Origin: an uncultured Eubacteriales bacterium
GTDB lineage: Bacteria; Bacillota; Clostridia; Oscillospirales; CAG-382
Length of the DNA stretch: 64,000 bases
Assembly (NCBI GenBank): GCA_934444645.1
Contig: CAKSCV010000011.1
Location: 14,828-78,827, forward strand
Direction: 5' to 3'
Within the stretch, counting starts at the first letter, position 1. The number at the start of each line of letters is the position of its first letter. Below, piece by piece: positions 43,157 through 52,328 of the stretch. Below the pieces are notes generated by a model. It searched no databases, was not told where the DNA came from, and saw only the letters and a program-made list of their open reading frames with translations. A program made the position numbers and the translations under genes.

Positions 43157-44287
43157 ATGCTGCACCCGTATGGTTCGTTTGATGGTCTGTGTAAGCCGCG
43201 CTATCCGCTTTCCGTGCCGACGGCGCGTTCATTTGCGGCTTTTGCGGAAAGTGACGGCGGCGTGCCGCGTTCGCCGCAGGATTTATATCGCGCGTACAGT
43301 CTGCCGGACGGTGATTCGGCAGGGTACGGCGTGACGGTTGCCGTGGTGGCGGCGTTTTACGCAAGCGGCGCATATCTGCAAAGCGATTTCGACGCGTTTA
43401 ACAGCGCGTTCGGTTTGCCCGCGGCGGTTCTCGAGATCTTATACAGCCGCAGCGGAGCGGATGAAACCGGCGACGGGCAAAGCGGCCGCGCGGCGGACTC
43501 TTGGCGTTTGGAAGCGACGGCGGATGTTTCGTGGCTGCACGCTGTTGCGCCGGGAGCAAAGATCTTATGCGTGCTTGCGCCGAACGCTGCAATAACATCG
43601 CTCATGCAGGCGGTGCTCGTTGCTGCCGAAAAGGCGGACATCGTTTCCATGAGCTTCGGGAGTGCGGAGTTTGACACGCAGAGGACGTTTGACGAAGCCC
43701 TGTGTGCAACCGGAAAGTGTTTTGTCGCGTCCTCGGGTGATGCGGGCGGCGCGGTGTGCTATCCGTCGGCATCGGCATCGGCTGTCAGCGTCGGCGGCGC
43801 GGTATTTCATCGCAACCCGGTGAACGGGCGCGTATTTTCGTATTCGGCGTGGGAGAACGGCGGCGGCGGACCGAGCTTGTATACCGGTATACCGGAATGG
43901 CAGAGGCGGTTTGTACCGATTGCTGCCATGAGCGGCGACCGGCGCGCAACCCCCGATATAGCACTCGACGCGTGCCCTTCGCCGGGCTATGCGGTGTATG
44001 ACCGCGCGGCGGACACGTTTCGCGGTATTTGCGGCACCAGCATCGGTGCGCCGGTATTTTCCGGGCTTTTGGCACGGCACATGGCGAGCTGCGGCCGGAG
44101 GCTCACGGCGGCTGAAGCTGGTAAAGCGCTATATGCGGCTGCCGGAAGCGATTTTTACGATTCCGAACGGGCGAAAGCAAGCTATTATGATGTGATTCTC
44201 GGCTCGAACGGCCGGTTTGAGGCACGCATCGGATACGATTTCTGCACGGGCTTGGGAGTGCCGCTTGGGAAAATGTCTGATTTATGA
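43157..44287 (+). CDS. S53 (sedolisin/kumamolisin) family peptidase without prodomain
   Basis: A 376-aa protein. The catalytic Glu and Asp lie in SWRLEATADVSWLHAVAPGA (about residues 115-134). The oxyanion Asp is near SSGDAGG, and the nucleophile is in GTSIGAPVFSGL (about 292-303). The calcium-site end (YDVILGSNG ... ARIGYDFCTGLGVP) is also present. Family members are acid serine peptidases made with a ~180-residue propeptide and a signal sequence; both are missing here. The chain starts just before the mature-domain motif SPQDLYRAYSLP. It may act inside the cell or be exported by another route. TTGGAGGAAAGTTT precedes the ATG. G+C is higher than in adjacent genes. Confidence 0.88.
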   Translation: MLHPYGSFDGLCKPRYPLSVPTARSFAAFAESDGGVPRSPQDLYRAYSLPDGDSAGYGVTVAVVAAFYASGAYLQSDFDAFNSAFGLPAAVLEILYSRSGADETGDGQSGRAADSWRLEATADVSWLHAVAPGAKILCVLAPNAAITSLMQAVLVAAEKADIVSMSFGSAEFDTQRTFDEALCATGKCFVASSGDAGGAVCYPSASASAVSVGGAVFHRNPVNGRVFSYSAWENGGGGPSLYTGIPEWQRRFVPIAAMSGDRRATPDIALDACPSPGYAVYDRAADTFRGICGTSIGAPVFSGLLARHMASCGRRLTAAEAGKALYAAAGSDFYDSERAKASYYDVILGSNGRFEARIGYDFCTGLGVPLGKMSDL

Positions 44288-44454
44288 CGGTTTTGTTAAC
44301 CTCAATAGCGTTGTGCGCCGGTGCGGCGTGGCTGTGCATGGCGGAAGAAGAGGTGTTTTTTAAGGAAAAAATGGGGATTTTGCCGAAAAATTCCCGGTTC
44401 CCGTCACTTTTTCATCAGCTAATGTTACTTTTGTGTTACAATTAAAAAAAACTA

Positions 44455-44483
44455 TTGCAAAATATACAATATTGATATAAAAT
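44455..44483 (+). promoter_or_regulatory. Promoter of the SLH-domain surface protein
   Basis: TTGCAA, 17-base spacer, TAAAAT, followed by a short hairpin (agactcgtatacaagtct, 44486-44503) in the leader. The leader is about 55 bases and AT-rich. Confidence 0.5.
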
Positions 44484-44545
44484 AAGACTCGTATACAAGT
44501 CTATTTTGTGTAGGCGTACAAATTATTTTGCAGGAGGAATCCAAT

Positions 44546-47500
44546 ATGAGAAAATCCACGCGTCTTCTCACCATCGGTTTGGCGTTTATCATGCTGTTTG
44601 CCATGCTCGCATTCAGCGCAAACGCTGCAGAAACCAAATTTACCGATGTCAGTGCCAAGGACGAGACTTTGACCAAAGCCGTTGCTCTGCTCGAAGGGAT
44701 CGGCGTTACCAAGGGTACGTCCGACACCACCTTCGGCACCAATGAAGCTGTCACCAGACAGCAGATGGCTGCCTTTATCTACCGCTTGATGAACCGCGGC
44801 AAGAGCCTTGAAGGCGGCGAAAACTTTACGCCCTTTGAAGATCTTTACGACGACACCTTCTACGGAATGGTATCGTGGGCAAGCAGCATGGGCGTTATCA
44901 AGGGTATCAGCGCCACCGAATTCGATCCGGACGGTTCGATTATTCTTCAGGACGCTTATACCATGATCGTGCGCGCTCTCGGCTACGAAAAGAAGGGCGA
45001 GCTTGCCTATCCTTTCGATTACATCGAAATCGCCGAAACGAACGGTGTGAATTTGGCCGACGGTCTGCCGTCCTCGATCTCCTATGAAAAGGAGCTCACC
45101 CGCGGCAACGTTGCCATCCTTCTTTATAATGCTTTCTATGCCGACATGGGCGAAGAAGAGGAGAAGGAACGCGTAAAATGGATCGGCGCTTCCAAGGATG
45201 ACGGTAAATACGTTCTCGAAAAGTACATGGAAAAGCCCAAGCTCTGCGAGAAGATTTACGACGTTATCGAAGAAGAATTCCAGATCGTTGAAACGCCGCA
45301 CTATGCGTTCAACACCAGCAAGGATTCCAACACCTATAAGCCGACCGAGGATTCCAACGGTGAAGGTTCGCTTCTTCTCGTTGCTACCGAGGACAACCAG
45401 AAGGTTGGCAGCTTCTATATGACGGCAAGCGAACTCGGTCTTACCGGCGACGCCGACAGCTACATCATGAGCCATGTCAACGTGTTCTATACCTATAATG
45501 AAGATGACAAAAAGGTAGATTCCGTTCTCGTTGCCACGCCCTTGATGGCAAAGGCCTCCGCCGATTCCGCTTCCTACGGTTCGGTTTCCGCCGAAAGAAT
45601 CCCCAAGGACGCCAGAAAATACTTCTATGCACCGGGCGACCAGTCGTGGGCAAGAATGGACGGCTCCATGACGGTTGCCGGCAAGCAGCTCTACTTCTAT
45701 GATGCTCCGTATTCGTTCCTGAAGCCGTCGTATGTCGGCTGCGACACCGACGCGGACAAGTACGCTGCCCGCAATGCGCACAACACCTTGCTGATCGACC
45801 TCAAATGCACCGATGTCGACAAGGGCTTATACACCTACTATATCCGTGACGAGCGTTTCGAAACGCGCGACGGTGTTGATGACAATGCCAATGCCACCGA
45901 GTGGTACAACAACCTCGCCTACACCTTCCAGCAGGTTCGCGAAAGCGGTATCTACCGCATGGACATCTACGACCCGGACGGCGACGGCAAGTACGAATAT
46001 ATGTGGTACAAGCCGGCTACCTTCGGTAAGATCGATATGTCCGACGACTACGATTTCATCGATTATGCCGAATACACCAACAACGCACCGGTTGTCGAAG
46101 CTGTGAAGAACGCAAACTCCAACGGCTTTAACAAGATTCCGATGATTTACGCCAACGGCGCGACCATCGACGGTGCCAAGGGTACGACCTTCCGCGACGG
46201 CGATTTCGTAATCGCTTACCTGAACGGCGAAGCCAACTATATCTATTACTTCGGTTCCGCTTCCGCCAAGAAGGGCGTTATCACCAAGGTCAACAGCCCG
46301 ACCGGTACGGTAACCATCGGCAACCAGTCGTTCAGAACCTGCTATCAGTTCCTCTTTGTTCAGAACTTCTTCTCAAATGAAAACGGCAAGAGTGCAACCA
46401 CAAACTCCGGCAGCGCCAACACCGGTGCTGAAATGACCACCAAGCTCACCTCCAAGACTGCGCTCGGTGAAGAAGTCATTCTTTACACCTACAACAAGAA
46501 CTACAACAACGTCTTCTATTTTGAAGTCATCAAATCCGGTTCCGGCTCTTACTCGGGCGAAAACCTTCTCGTTCTGCTTGATGTTGAAACCGAAAAGGCC
46601 AATGACGAAAAGACCCACAAGACCATGCAGTACCTCAAGGTTTGGGCAGACGGCAAGGAACAGTATGTTCCGGTAGACATCGACGAATGCTATCCGAGAC
46701 CGACCAAGACCATTGACGGCACCTACAAGTTTGACGTGGAAGTTTCCGAAGCAGACGGCCGCACATACAACGCGTATATCGGCAAGGTCTGCACCTACTC
46801 GGTTGACAAAAACGGCTACTACACCATCGAGAGCCTGCTTCACAGCAGAGATTCCGACGGCGAGCCGAACCACATCGACCTCACCTTCGATCCGGACGAC
46901 GACAGCTTCTTCAATACCAAGGACGTTTCGCAGGCTGCTACCGACCTCCAAGGCGAACGCATTCGTCTGGAAAAGAGCCTCAGCAAGCGTTACACCATCA
47001 CCGATTTTGACACGGCTCTTTCGATGATCGGTACGTACGGTACAAGCGGCGCTAAGCAGTACATGGATTTCAAGGAAGCCGTTGTAACCGACGAAACCAC
47101 GTTTGTCATCCGCGAGATCTCGATTGATGAAAACGGTGACGAAGAAAACACCTTTACCGTTTACAAGGGAACCGAGTTCCCCGGCACGGTTGAATCCGAA
47201 CTCACCAACGTTCAGTATGTTTACGAAAACGACGGTGCTTCCAAGGCCCGCGTAAACCTCGTGCTCTTCTATGCCGAAGTGGACGGCGATATCGAATTCG
47301 AATCGAGCACTTCCACCAAGAAGACGGACATCCGCATTGTTAAGACCTCTTCGCCGGTTAAGGTATCCGAAGATGAATACCGTTACGCTTACGACCTGTT
47401 TAACCCGAACACCGGCAAGGTGGACGCAGGCGTTTACGGCACTCTGAGCAAGGCAAATGCTTCCTCCCTGGCAGCGGCTGAACCGTTTGCTCCTGGTTCG

Positions 47501-47983
47501 GTTATCAAGCTGACCACGACCGGCAAGGTTGACGATAAGAAGGATATCATCGGCACCATCGACGCGGATACCAACAAGAACCTCGTGTTCTTTGACGACG
47601 TTGATACAAACGATATGGCTGCTGAGCTTCATGTTGTCAACGCGAAAGATGTTGACTTTATCACGGTTGACGGCACGGAATACAGCCTGTTCGAAATTGA
47701 TGACAACGTATCTGTTTCGCTCTTGAAGTTCGCCAAGAAGACGGATATCAGCACAGCTGAAATCTCCGCCATTAAGCTCAGCGATCTCGTTGATCCCAAG
47801 AACGACCTCAAGGCTTACAACACCGGCGTTGAAGACAAGAACGGCAAGCTTTCCACTAAGTACGGCGAATTTGTCAAGGCATACATCACCTTCTCCAAGA
47901 AGTCCAGTGCCGAAAGACCGCTTATCGAAAGCATTATCGTCATTGTTAACTCGAACGAACCGGAAGAATTCTTGAAGAAATAA
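44546..47983 (+). CDS. SLH-domain protein, probable S-layer protein
   Basis: A 1145-aa secreted protein. Signal peptide MRKSTRLLTIGLAFIMLFAM ... ANA (1-~27), then three SLH domains (about 30-210: FTDVSAKDETLTKAVALLEG, VSWASSMGVIKGI, ELTRGNVAILLYNAF). The rest, ~930 residues, is beta-rich, acidic and rich in Lys/Asp/Tyr with no recognised enzyme. Codon use is strongly biased (preferred ATC, GGC, AAG, ACC), unlike the neighbours, as expected of a very abundant product. This, the size and the SLH set make it the best S-layer candidate here. CAGGAGGAAT precedes the ATG; an upstream TTG overlaps that site and is not used. A strong terminator follows. Confidence 0.85.
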   Translation: MRKSTRLLTIGLAFIMLFAMLAFSANAAETKFTDVSAKDETLTKAVALLEGIGVTKGTSDTTFGTNEAVTRQQMAAFIYRLMNRGKSLEGGENFTPFEDLYDDTFYGMVSWASSMGVIKGISATEFDPDGSIILQDAYTMIVRALGYEKKGELAYPFDYIEIAETNGVNLADGLPSSISYEKELTRGNVAILLYNAFYADMGEEEEKERVKWIGASKDDGKYVLEKYMEKPKLCEKIYDVIEEEFQIVETPHYAFNTSKDSNTYKPTEDSNGEGSLLLVATEDNQKVGSFYMTASELGLTGDADSYIMSHVNVFYTYNEDDKKVDSVLVATPLMAKASADSASYGSVSAERIPKDARKYFYAPGDQSWARMDGSMTVAGKQLYFYDAPYSFLKPSYVGCDTDADKYAARNAHNTLLIDLKCTDVDKGLYTYYIRDERFETRDGVDDNANATEWYNNLAYTFQQVRESGIYRMDIYDPDGDGKYEYMWYKPATFGKIDMSDDYDFIDYAEYTNNAPVVEAVKNANSNGFNKIPMIYANGATIDGAKGTTFRDGDFVIAYLNGEANYIYYFGSASAKKGVITKVNSPTGTVTIGNQSFRTCYQFLFVQNFFSNENGKSATTNSGSANTGAEMTTKLTSKTALGEEVILYTYNKNYNNVFYFEVIKSGSGSYSGENLLVLLDVETEKANDEKTHKTMQYLKVWADGKEQYVPVDIDECYPRPTKTIDGTYKFDVEVSEADGRTYNAYIGKVCTYSVDKNGYYTIESLLHSRDSDGEPNHIDLTFDPDDDSFFNTKDVSQAATDLQGERIRLEKSLSKRYTITDFDTALSMIGTYGTSGAKQYMDFKEAVVTDETTFVIREISIDENGDEENTFTVYKGTEFPGTVESELTNVQYVYENDGASKARVNLVLFYAEVDGDIEFESSTSTKKTDIRIVKTSSPVKVSEDEYRYAYDLFNPNTGKVDAGVYGTLSKANASSLAAAEPFAPGSVIKLTTTGKVDDKKDIIGTIDADTNKNLVFFDDVDTNDMAAELHVVNAKDVDFITVDGTEYSLFEIDDNVSVSLLKFAKKTDISTAEISAIKLSDLVDPKNDLKAYNTGVEDKNGKLSTKYGEFVKAYITFSKKSSAERPLIESIIVIVNSNEPEEFLKK

Positions 47984-48042
47984 TCCGGAAACCGCCTCTT
48001 TCATCCGCCGCATGACGGAAGGAAAGCGTGGATAACGCAAAT

Positions 48043-48080
48043 AAACCGGAGCGACAGGTTTCTGCCGCTCCGGTTTTTGT
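48043..48080 (+). terminator. Terminator of the SLH-domain protein gene
   Basis: 11-bp stem aaaccggagcg/cgctccggttt with a 12-base loop, followed by a T-run. Confidence 0.85.
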
Positions 48081-48113
48081 TTTCCGAAGGAATGAGTTGC
48101 AGGAGAGATTCAT

Positions 48114-49145
48114 ATGACACGAAATAAAGGCATAGACCTTACCAAATCCATCGCGATTCTCTGCGTGCTGTTTATCCATGCCGGCAGCGGATTTTATGCA
48201 TATCCCGTCGCATCGACCGGCTGGAATACGCTGCTTGTGTATGGCTCGCTCGTGCGTGCCGGTGTTCCGCTTTTTTTAATGTGCAGCGGTGCGCTGCTTC
48301 TTGACCCGAACAAACCGTTTTCCCTCAAAAAGCTGTATTGCCACAACCTGCCGCGCATTGCGGCGGCCATGGTTTTCTGGGGAATCCTCTATAAGCTCTG
48401 GCATTTGTACGAACAGAATTCGCTTTCCGTACCGGCTGTTTTCAACGGCATCAAAGAGGTGTTCTGCTTCAACCAAGAGTTCCATTTTTATTATCTGCAC
48501 ATCATTCTGCTTGTCTATATTTTGCTGCCGGTGACGCGCGTTTTTGCCGAAAAAGCATCCGTGCAGACGCTGCGCTATGCGCTTGGTGTTTGGTTTGCGT
48601 TCGGCATTCTCTATCCGACGGTAAGCGGCTTTTGGCCGTTTACGCTGTTATCCGGCATGACGCCGCAATATCTCATCAATATGACGTATGCGTCGGTGGG
48701 TTATGGTCTATTCGGGTGGTATTTGCGTGCGTATCCCCTGCCGAAAGCGGTCGGTTTTGTGCTGACGCCGGTCGGGGTGGCGGCGATTTTCGGCGGCACC
48801 TATTGCTTAAGCGTGCGCGACGGCATTTTGAATGAGCTGTTTTTCAGCGGCATGACGGTCGGTGCATTTCTGCTTGCAGCCGGTATCTATACGCTGTGCA
48901 TGGCGTATGGCGATCATCTCGGACGGGTGCTTTCCGCTGTGACGATGTACCTCTCAAAGGCCTCGTTCTGTCTGTATCTTGTGCATATGTTCGGCATCTA
49001 TCTTCTTGCGCGGCATGGGTTTGCCGTGACAGCCGGGAATCCGCTTGTCACCGTGCCGCTTACGGTTGCGGTGTTAGCTGCCGGCGGGCTTGCCGTCTAT
49101 GCGGTGCTCTCCCATATCCCGGTGGTGCGGAAATGGCTCATTTGA
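48114..49145 (+). CDS. Membrane acyltransferase (acyltransferase-3 family)
   Basis: A 343-aa membrane protein with about 10 hydrophobic segments. The start GIDLTKSIAILCVLFIHAGSG, with the conserved His in the second helix region, is the acyltransferase-3 signature. This family moves acetyl or succinyl groups onto cell-surface sugars, and similar proteins O-acetylate wall polymers or lipids. The placement right after the S-layer gene suggests a role in modifying wall polysaccharide, perhaps the SLH ligand (inference). CAGGAGAGATTCAT precedes the ATG. A 100-base gap separates it from the GGDEF gene. Confidence 0.88.
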   Translation: MTRNKGIDLTKSIAILCVLFIHAGSGFYAYPVASTGWNTLLVYGSLVRAGVPLFLMCSGALLLDPNKPFSLKKLYCHNLPRIAAAMVFWGILYKLWHLYEQNSLSVPAVFNGIKEVFCFNQEFHFYYLHIILLVYILLPVTRVFAEKASVQTLRYALGVWFAFGILYPTVSGFWPFTLLSGMTPQYLINMTYASVGYGLFGWYLRAYPLPKAVGFVLTPVGVAAIFGGTYCLSVRDGILNELFFSGMTVGAFLLAAGIYTLCMAYGDHLGRVLSAVTMYLSKASFCLYLVHMFGIYLLARHGFAVTAGNPLVTVPLTVAVLAAGGLAVYAVLSHIPVVRKWLI

Positions 49146-49255
49146 AAACAAATTTTCATTTTACAGCATTAAAAAATTCAAAATGATTTCAAGCCCTGCA
49201 GTATGATTTGTGTTATACTATTCTATAATAGACCGGATCGAAAGGAGTGTCTCCC

Positions 49256-50428
49256 GTGCTGAATTATGCGGAAGTGTTGGTTGCCAACGGGGCTGGAATT
49301 ATTCTGATGTTCCTCATATTGCATTACGGAAACAAGATGTTTCGGGTCGGCCTTTTGGCAGACAAGCTGTATTACGGCATGGTTTGGCTGACAGTGGCTA
49401 TATGTATGGTGGAAACCGCCACCTTCCTTATCGACGGCAAACTGTTTGCCGGTTCGCGGATTATGGCTTTTGTGCTCAACGAGCTGTTGTATACCATGAA
49501 TATTCTGTTCGGCTTTCTGTGGATACTCTTTGCAGATGCAAAGGTCTATTCGGAAAATAAGCTGTTGAAAAAACGCTTTATCCCGATGAGTCTTCCGTTA
49601 CTTGTCATGCTTGTGCTGCTTATTGCCAATATTTTTAACGGCTGGGTTTTCGAGATTTCGGAAGAAAATGTCTATTCGCGCAATTTTCTTTTTGTATTCG
49701 ACTATGCGGTGACGTATTGCTATCTGCTTGCCGGAGCCGGAATCTTGTATAAAAACCGCCGCAGCACCAAACGCTATACCTATCTGCCGGTGTTATTATT
49801 CATTCTTCCCGTGGCGATCGGAAGCCTTTTGCAGTTTTTGTTTTACGGCATTGCAACGCTTTGGCTGTCGGCGGCGATCGGCCTCACCTCGCTGTACATC
49901 AGCATTCAGACCGAAAATGCGTATTTGGATCGCTTGACCGGCGTGTATAACCGACACTATCTGGAAACCTATGTCGGTGCGCTGTATAAAGAGGCTGCCC
50001 GTGATTTCAAAAAGAAAAAGCTTGCAGCGTTAATGATCGATATCGACTACTTCAAGAGCATTAACGACCGCTACGGTCATGTCGTCGGCGACGACGCCTT
50101 GATCCGCTCGGCACGGATTTTACGCGCAAGCGTCGGAAAAAACGCGCTTGTCGCGCGATACGGCGGCGATGAATTTTTAATCGTCTTACGCGGAAAAAAC
50201 GAAATGGAAACGGTGCTTCTTGTCGGAGAAATCCAAAACAACTGTGCTGCGTCCAACCGCATTTCGGACAAAGACTATACCCTCAGCTTTTCGATCGGCT
50301 ATACGGTGGTTGATCCGTCTGTGGTCGATAAAGAAGAATTTTTCATTCGTGCCGATCGAGCCATGTATGCGGCAAAACGGCAGAAGGCCGAAGCCGGTGA
50401 ACACAGGCCTCTGCCGTCTGCCGAATGA
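49256..50428 (+). CDS. Membrane diguanylate cyclase (GGDEF)
   Basis: A 390-aa protein. The first ~220 residues have six or seven hydrophobic helices, a sensor-like membrane region. The GGDEF domain follows (about 228-380), with DRLTGVYNRHYLE, the metal/GTP motif MIDIDYFKSINDRYGH, and the active loop RYGGDEF. The inhibitory I-site (RxxD) is not present at the usual place; RASV is found instead. The residues for making cyclic di-GMP are intact, so it is probably active. The start is GTG 49256, 8 bases after AAAGGAG; the GTG at 49247 lies inside the ribosome site. Confidence 0.9.
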   Translation: MLNYAEVLVANGAGIILMFLILHYGNKMFRVGLLADKLYYGMVWLTVAICMVETATFLIDGKLFAGSRIMAFVLNELLYTMNILFGFLWILFADAKVYSENKLLKKRFIPMSLPLLVMLVLLIANIFNGWVFEISEENVYSRNFLFVFDYAVTYCYLLAGAGILYKNRRSTKRYTYLPVLLFILPVAIGSLLQFLFYGIATLWLSAAIGLTSLYISIQTENAYLDRLTGVYNRHYLETYVGALYKEAARDFKKKKLAALMIDIDYFKSINDRYGHVVGDDALIRSARILRASVGKNALVARYGGDEFLIVLRGKNEMETVLLVGEIQNNCAASNRISDKDYTLSFSIGYTVVDPSVVDKEEFFIRADRAMYAAKRQKAEAGEHRPLPSAE

Positions 50429-50498
50429 AACCGAAAGTCTTTTTTGCACGACCCGAAGAGCCGGCTTCGGCTTTCGGGCGTGTTTGGGGGAATATGAA

Positions 50499-50586
50499 AA
50501 CCACTCGCTGAGCAGCGAGTGGTTCGGATTGCTGACAAAATCAAAATCAGAGGTCAAAACCGCCGGCTTAGCCGACGGTTTTGCTT
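50499..50586 (+). terminator. Two hairpins after the GGDEF gene
   Basis: The first is accactcgctgagcagcgagtggt (about 50501-50524). The second is aaaaccgccggcttagccgacggtttt (about 50558-50583), which has T-tract sides and can also serve the convergent DUF1254 gene. Confidence 0.65.
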
Positions 50587-50602
50587 TTGATAACGAAAAG
50601 CC

Positions 50603-51988
50603 TTAATTCACGTTTGAGGGATCAAGCTCCGTAATGGTCGGTGCTGTCCATGTCTTTAGTGCCTCCATGTCAGGCGTATAGATGCGCATATACAGATGGA
50701 AGCCGCTGCCGCCGACCGGGAGCCAGTTGGTCGTATCCTCCGGCGCAGTTTCAGACAGAATCACATCAACCGAACCGTCCTCGTTGACCTTCAGACCGGA
50801 ACGGTCGCTGATACAGTAACGGTCGATAGGATTGTCTATCAGGAAATCATCGTCACCGTAGGCGGTGATCGACCAGAAGCCGCCGTCAAGAACCGGCGGA
50901 TAGCTTTCAAGGTGGAGCATATAGGCCTTTTCTCCCGTCAGGGGATTCCCGTCGGCATCCTTATCTGTCTTGGGATACAGGGCGACCTCCACGGTATTTG
51001 CTCCGAGTCCGGCGATCGCTACCAGTGCGCGGTAGGCATATTCCGTACCGAAATCCCCGATCGGCGCACCGAAATAGCTCCACTGTCCCAGCTGGTTTGA
51101 AAACGCAGTGCCCTCTGCCACGAGCTTCGGACGCAGGCCCTGAAGCATCTCCTGCCAGCTTGCCTGAACCTCTCCGGTCAGAACAGAGGCGTCAAATTTC
51201 ATACCGGGGCCAACGCCGACCGTCTCAAGCCTTTTCAGAATTTCCGCATCAGCGGCGGAGGGCGGATTGTTCTCCATTAACGCATTTGCCTTGTCGAAGA
51301 ACGTAACCGGATCCAGAGAAAGAACCTTGTTGATGGGGACATAGTTGTTTTCTTCCTGATAGCTTCCCTTCGGGGGCTGATAGACGCCTCCGCTCAGGTA
51401 GGCGGAAAGCGGCAGGAGCTTCATTTCTTCTTGAATGGCATACACATTCGGAAGATCCGCCTCTCCGGAAAGCACCGTTCTGGTGATAGACCATGCTATA
51501 GCGGTAGGAACATCGATACGGGTCACCTCCTCCGGCAGCTCGCCGCTCCAGGCAGAGCGTGTGATCGCATAAGCTCCGGCTCGTTCAAGGACGGCAACGG
51601 TATTTGTCCATGCATCAAGCACCTGTACCTTGCAGAAGCGGTCCGTTTCGGGAAGCACATAGAGGATCGGTTCTTCGCTCAGATCGAACCACACCTGGGA
51701 ATAAACGGTGTCCACATTGGGACTTACGACATTTTTGAACTGTGCGTTGGCAAGCGCTTTGCCGTGCATAAACTGATTTACAGGGGCTTTTCCGGTCACA
51801 GGCTCCTCTGTGTTGGTCGCGGAAGTTTTCGTTGCGTCCATAAGCACCAGCGGAAAGGCATAAATGTAAGCCTCTTCGAGGGTTTCCCACACATCCGTGG
51901 TAGCTGGCGGCTTATCCGTCGAATCAGGCGATGCACAACCGGACAGCAACAGGGTTATGCACAGAAGCAGAGAGAAAAATTTCTTCAT
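50603..51988 (-). CDS. DUF1254/DUF1214 lipoprotein
   Basis: A 461-aa protein with lipoprotein signal MKKFFSLLLCITLLLSGCAS (Cys near residue 18). The DUF1254 domain (EEAYIYAFPLVLMDATK ... SPNVDTVYSQVWFDLSEEPIL) is followed by a DUF1214 domain at the C-terminal end (YMLHLESYPPVLDGGFWSITAY). Proteins of this family have a two-domain beta fold and unknown reaction, and they often occur near alkyl sulfatases. A remnant of such an enzyme is directly upstream here. The start is ATG 51988, after AAGGAGGAACC; an upstream start lacks a site. It looks intact even though its upstream partner is broken. Confidence 0.85.
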   Translation of the reverse strand: MKKFFSLLLCITLLLSGCASPDSTDKPPATTDVWETLEEAYIYAFPLVLMDATKTSATNTEEPVTGKAPVNQFMHGKALANAQFKNVVSPNVDTVYSQVWFDLSEEPILYVLPETDRFCKVQVLDAWTNTVAVLERAGAYAITRSAWSGELPEEVTRIDVPTAIAWSITRTVLSGEADLPNVYAIQEEMKLLPLSAYLSGGVYQPPKGSYQEENNYVPINKVLSLDPVTFFDKANALMENNPPSAADAEILKRLETVGVGPGMKFDASVLTGEVQASWQEMLQGLRPKLVAEGTAFSNQLGQWSYFGAPIGDFGTEYAYRALVAIAGLGANTVEVALYPKTDKDADGNPLTGEKAYMLHLESYPPVLDGGFWSITAYGDDDFLIDNPIDRYCISDRSGLKVNEDGSVDVILSETAPEDTTNWLPVGGSGFHLYMRIYTPDMEALKTWTAPTITELDPSNVN

Positions 51989-52013
51989 AGGTTCCTCCTT
52001 ATGCCGCATTTTC

Positions 52014-52310
52014 TTACGGCTCTATAATATTGAAATACAGCTCAAAGGCAACCATACTGTCACAAAGTGTTCGGAACAGTGCCGCATCGCCCTTTTCAAC
52101 CGTGATGAGCTTATCGATGTTTTCTTGATTTCCGCTCGTTATGGCAAGGATTCCGATTCGTGAGGTGGAAATCGTCAGGTCGGCATCGTCCGAGAGCGTA
52201 TCCTTATAGTACAGAAGCACGCCGTGGTGAAGCTTCAGCAGGTAATCGTCATCGTCCGTCAGCTTGAGGTTTATGGTGAAGGAATGCTCCTGCAGCTTTT
52301 CCGTATCATT
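52014..52310 (-). pseudogene. Alkyl sulfatase C-terminal remnant
   Basis: A 98-codon open frame bounded upstream by an in-frame stop at 52311-52313, with no start codon near its beginning. The product (NDTEKLQEHSFTINLKLTDD ... MVAFELYFNIIEP) matches the C-terminal SCP2-like domain of BDS1/SdsA-type alkyl sulfatases, including the ending F.FNI.EP. The catalytic metallo-beta-lactamase domain is gone. The reading frame ends 25 bases before the DUF1254 gene. A deletion or rearrangement joined it to the SLH peptidase gene region just upstream. A downstream GTG could still yield ~70 residues, but function is unlikely. Confidence 0.75.
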
Positions 52311-52328
52311 CTAATAATTTAAACCGAT

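Noticed and set aside
46373..48040. 555-codon open frame on the minus strand
   Set aside because: It is fully antisense to the SLH-domain surface protein gene and results from that gene's codon bias. There is no ribosome site and no family-like product.
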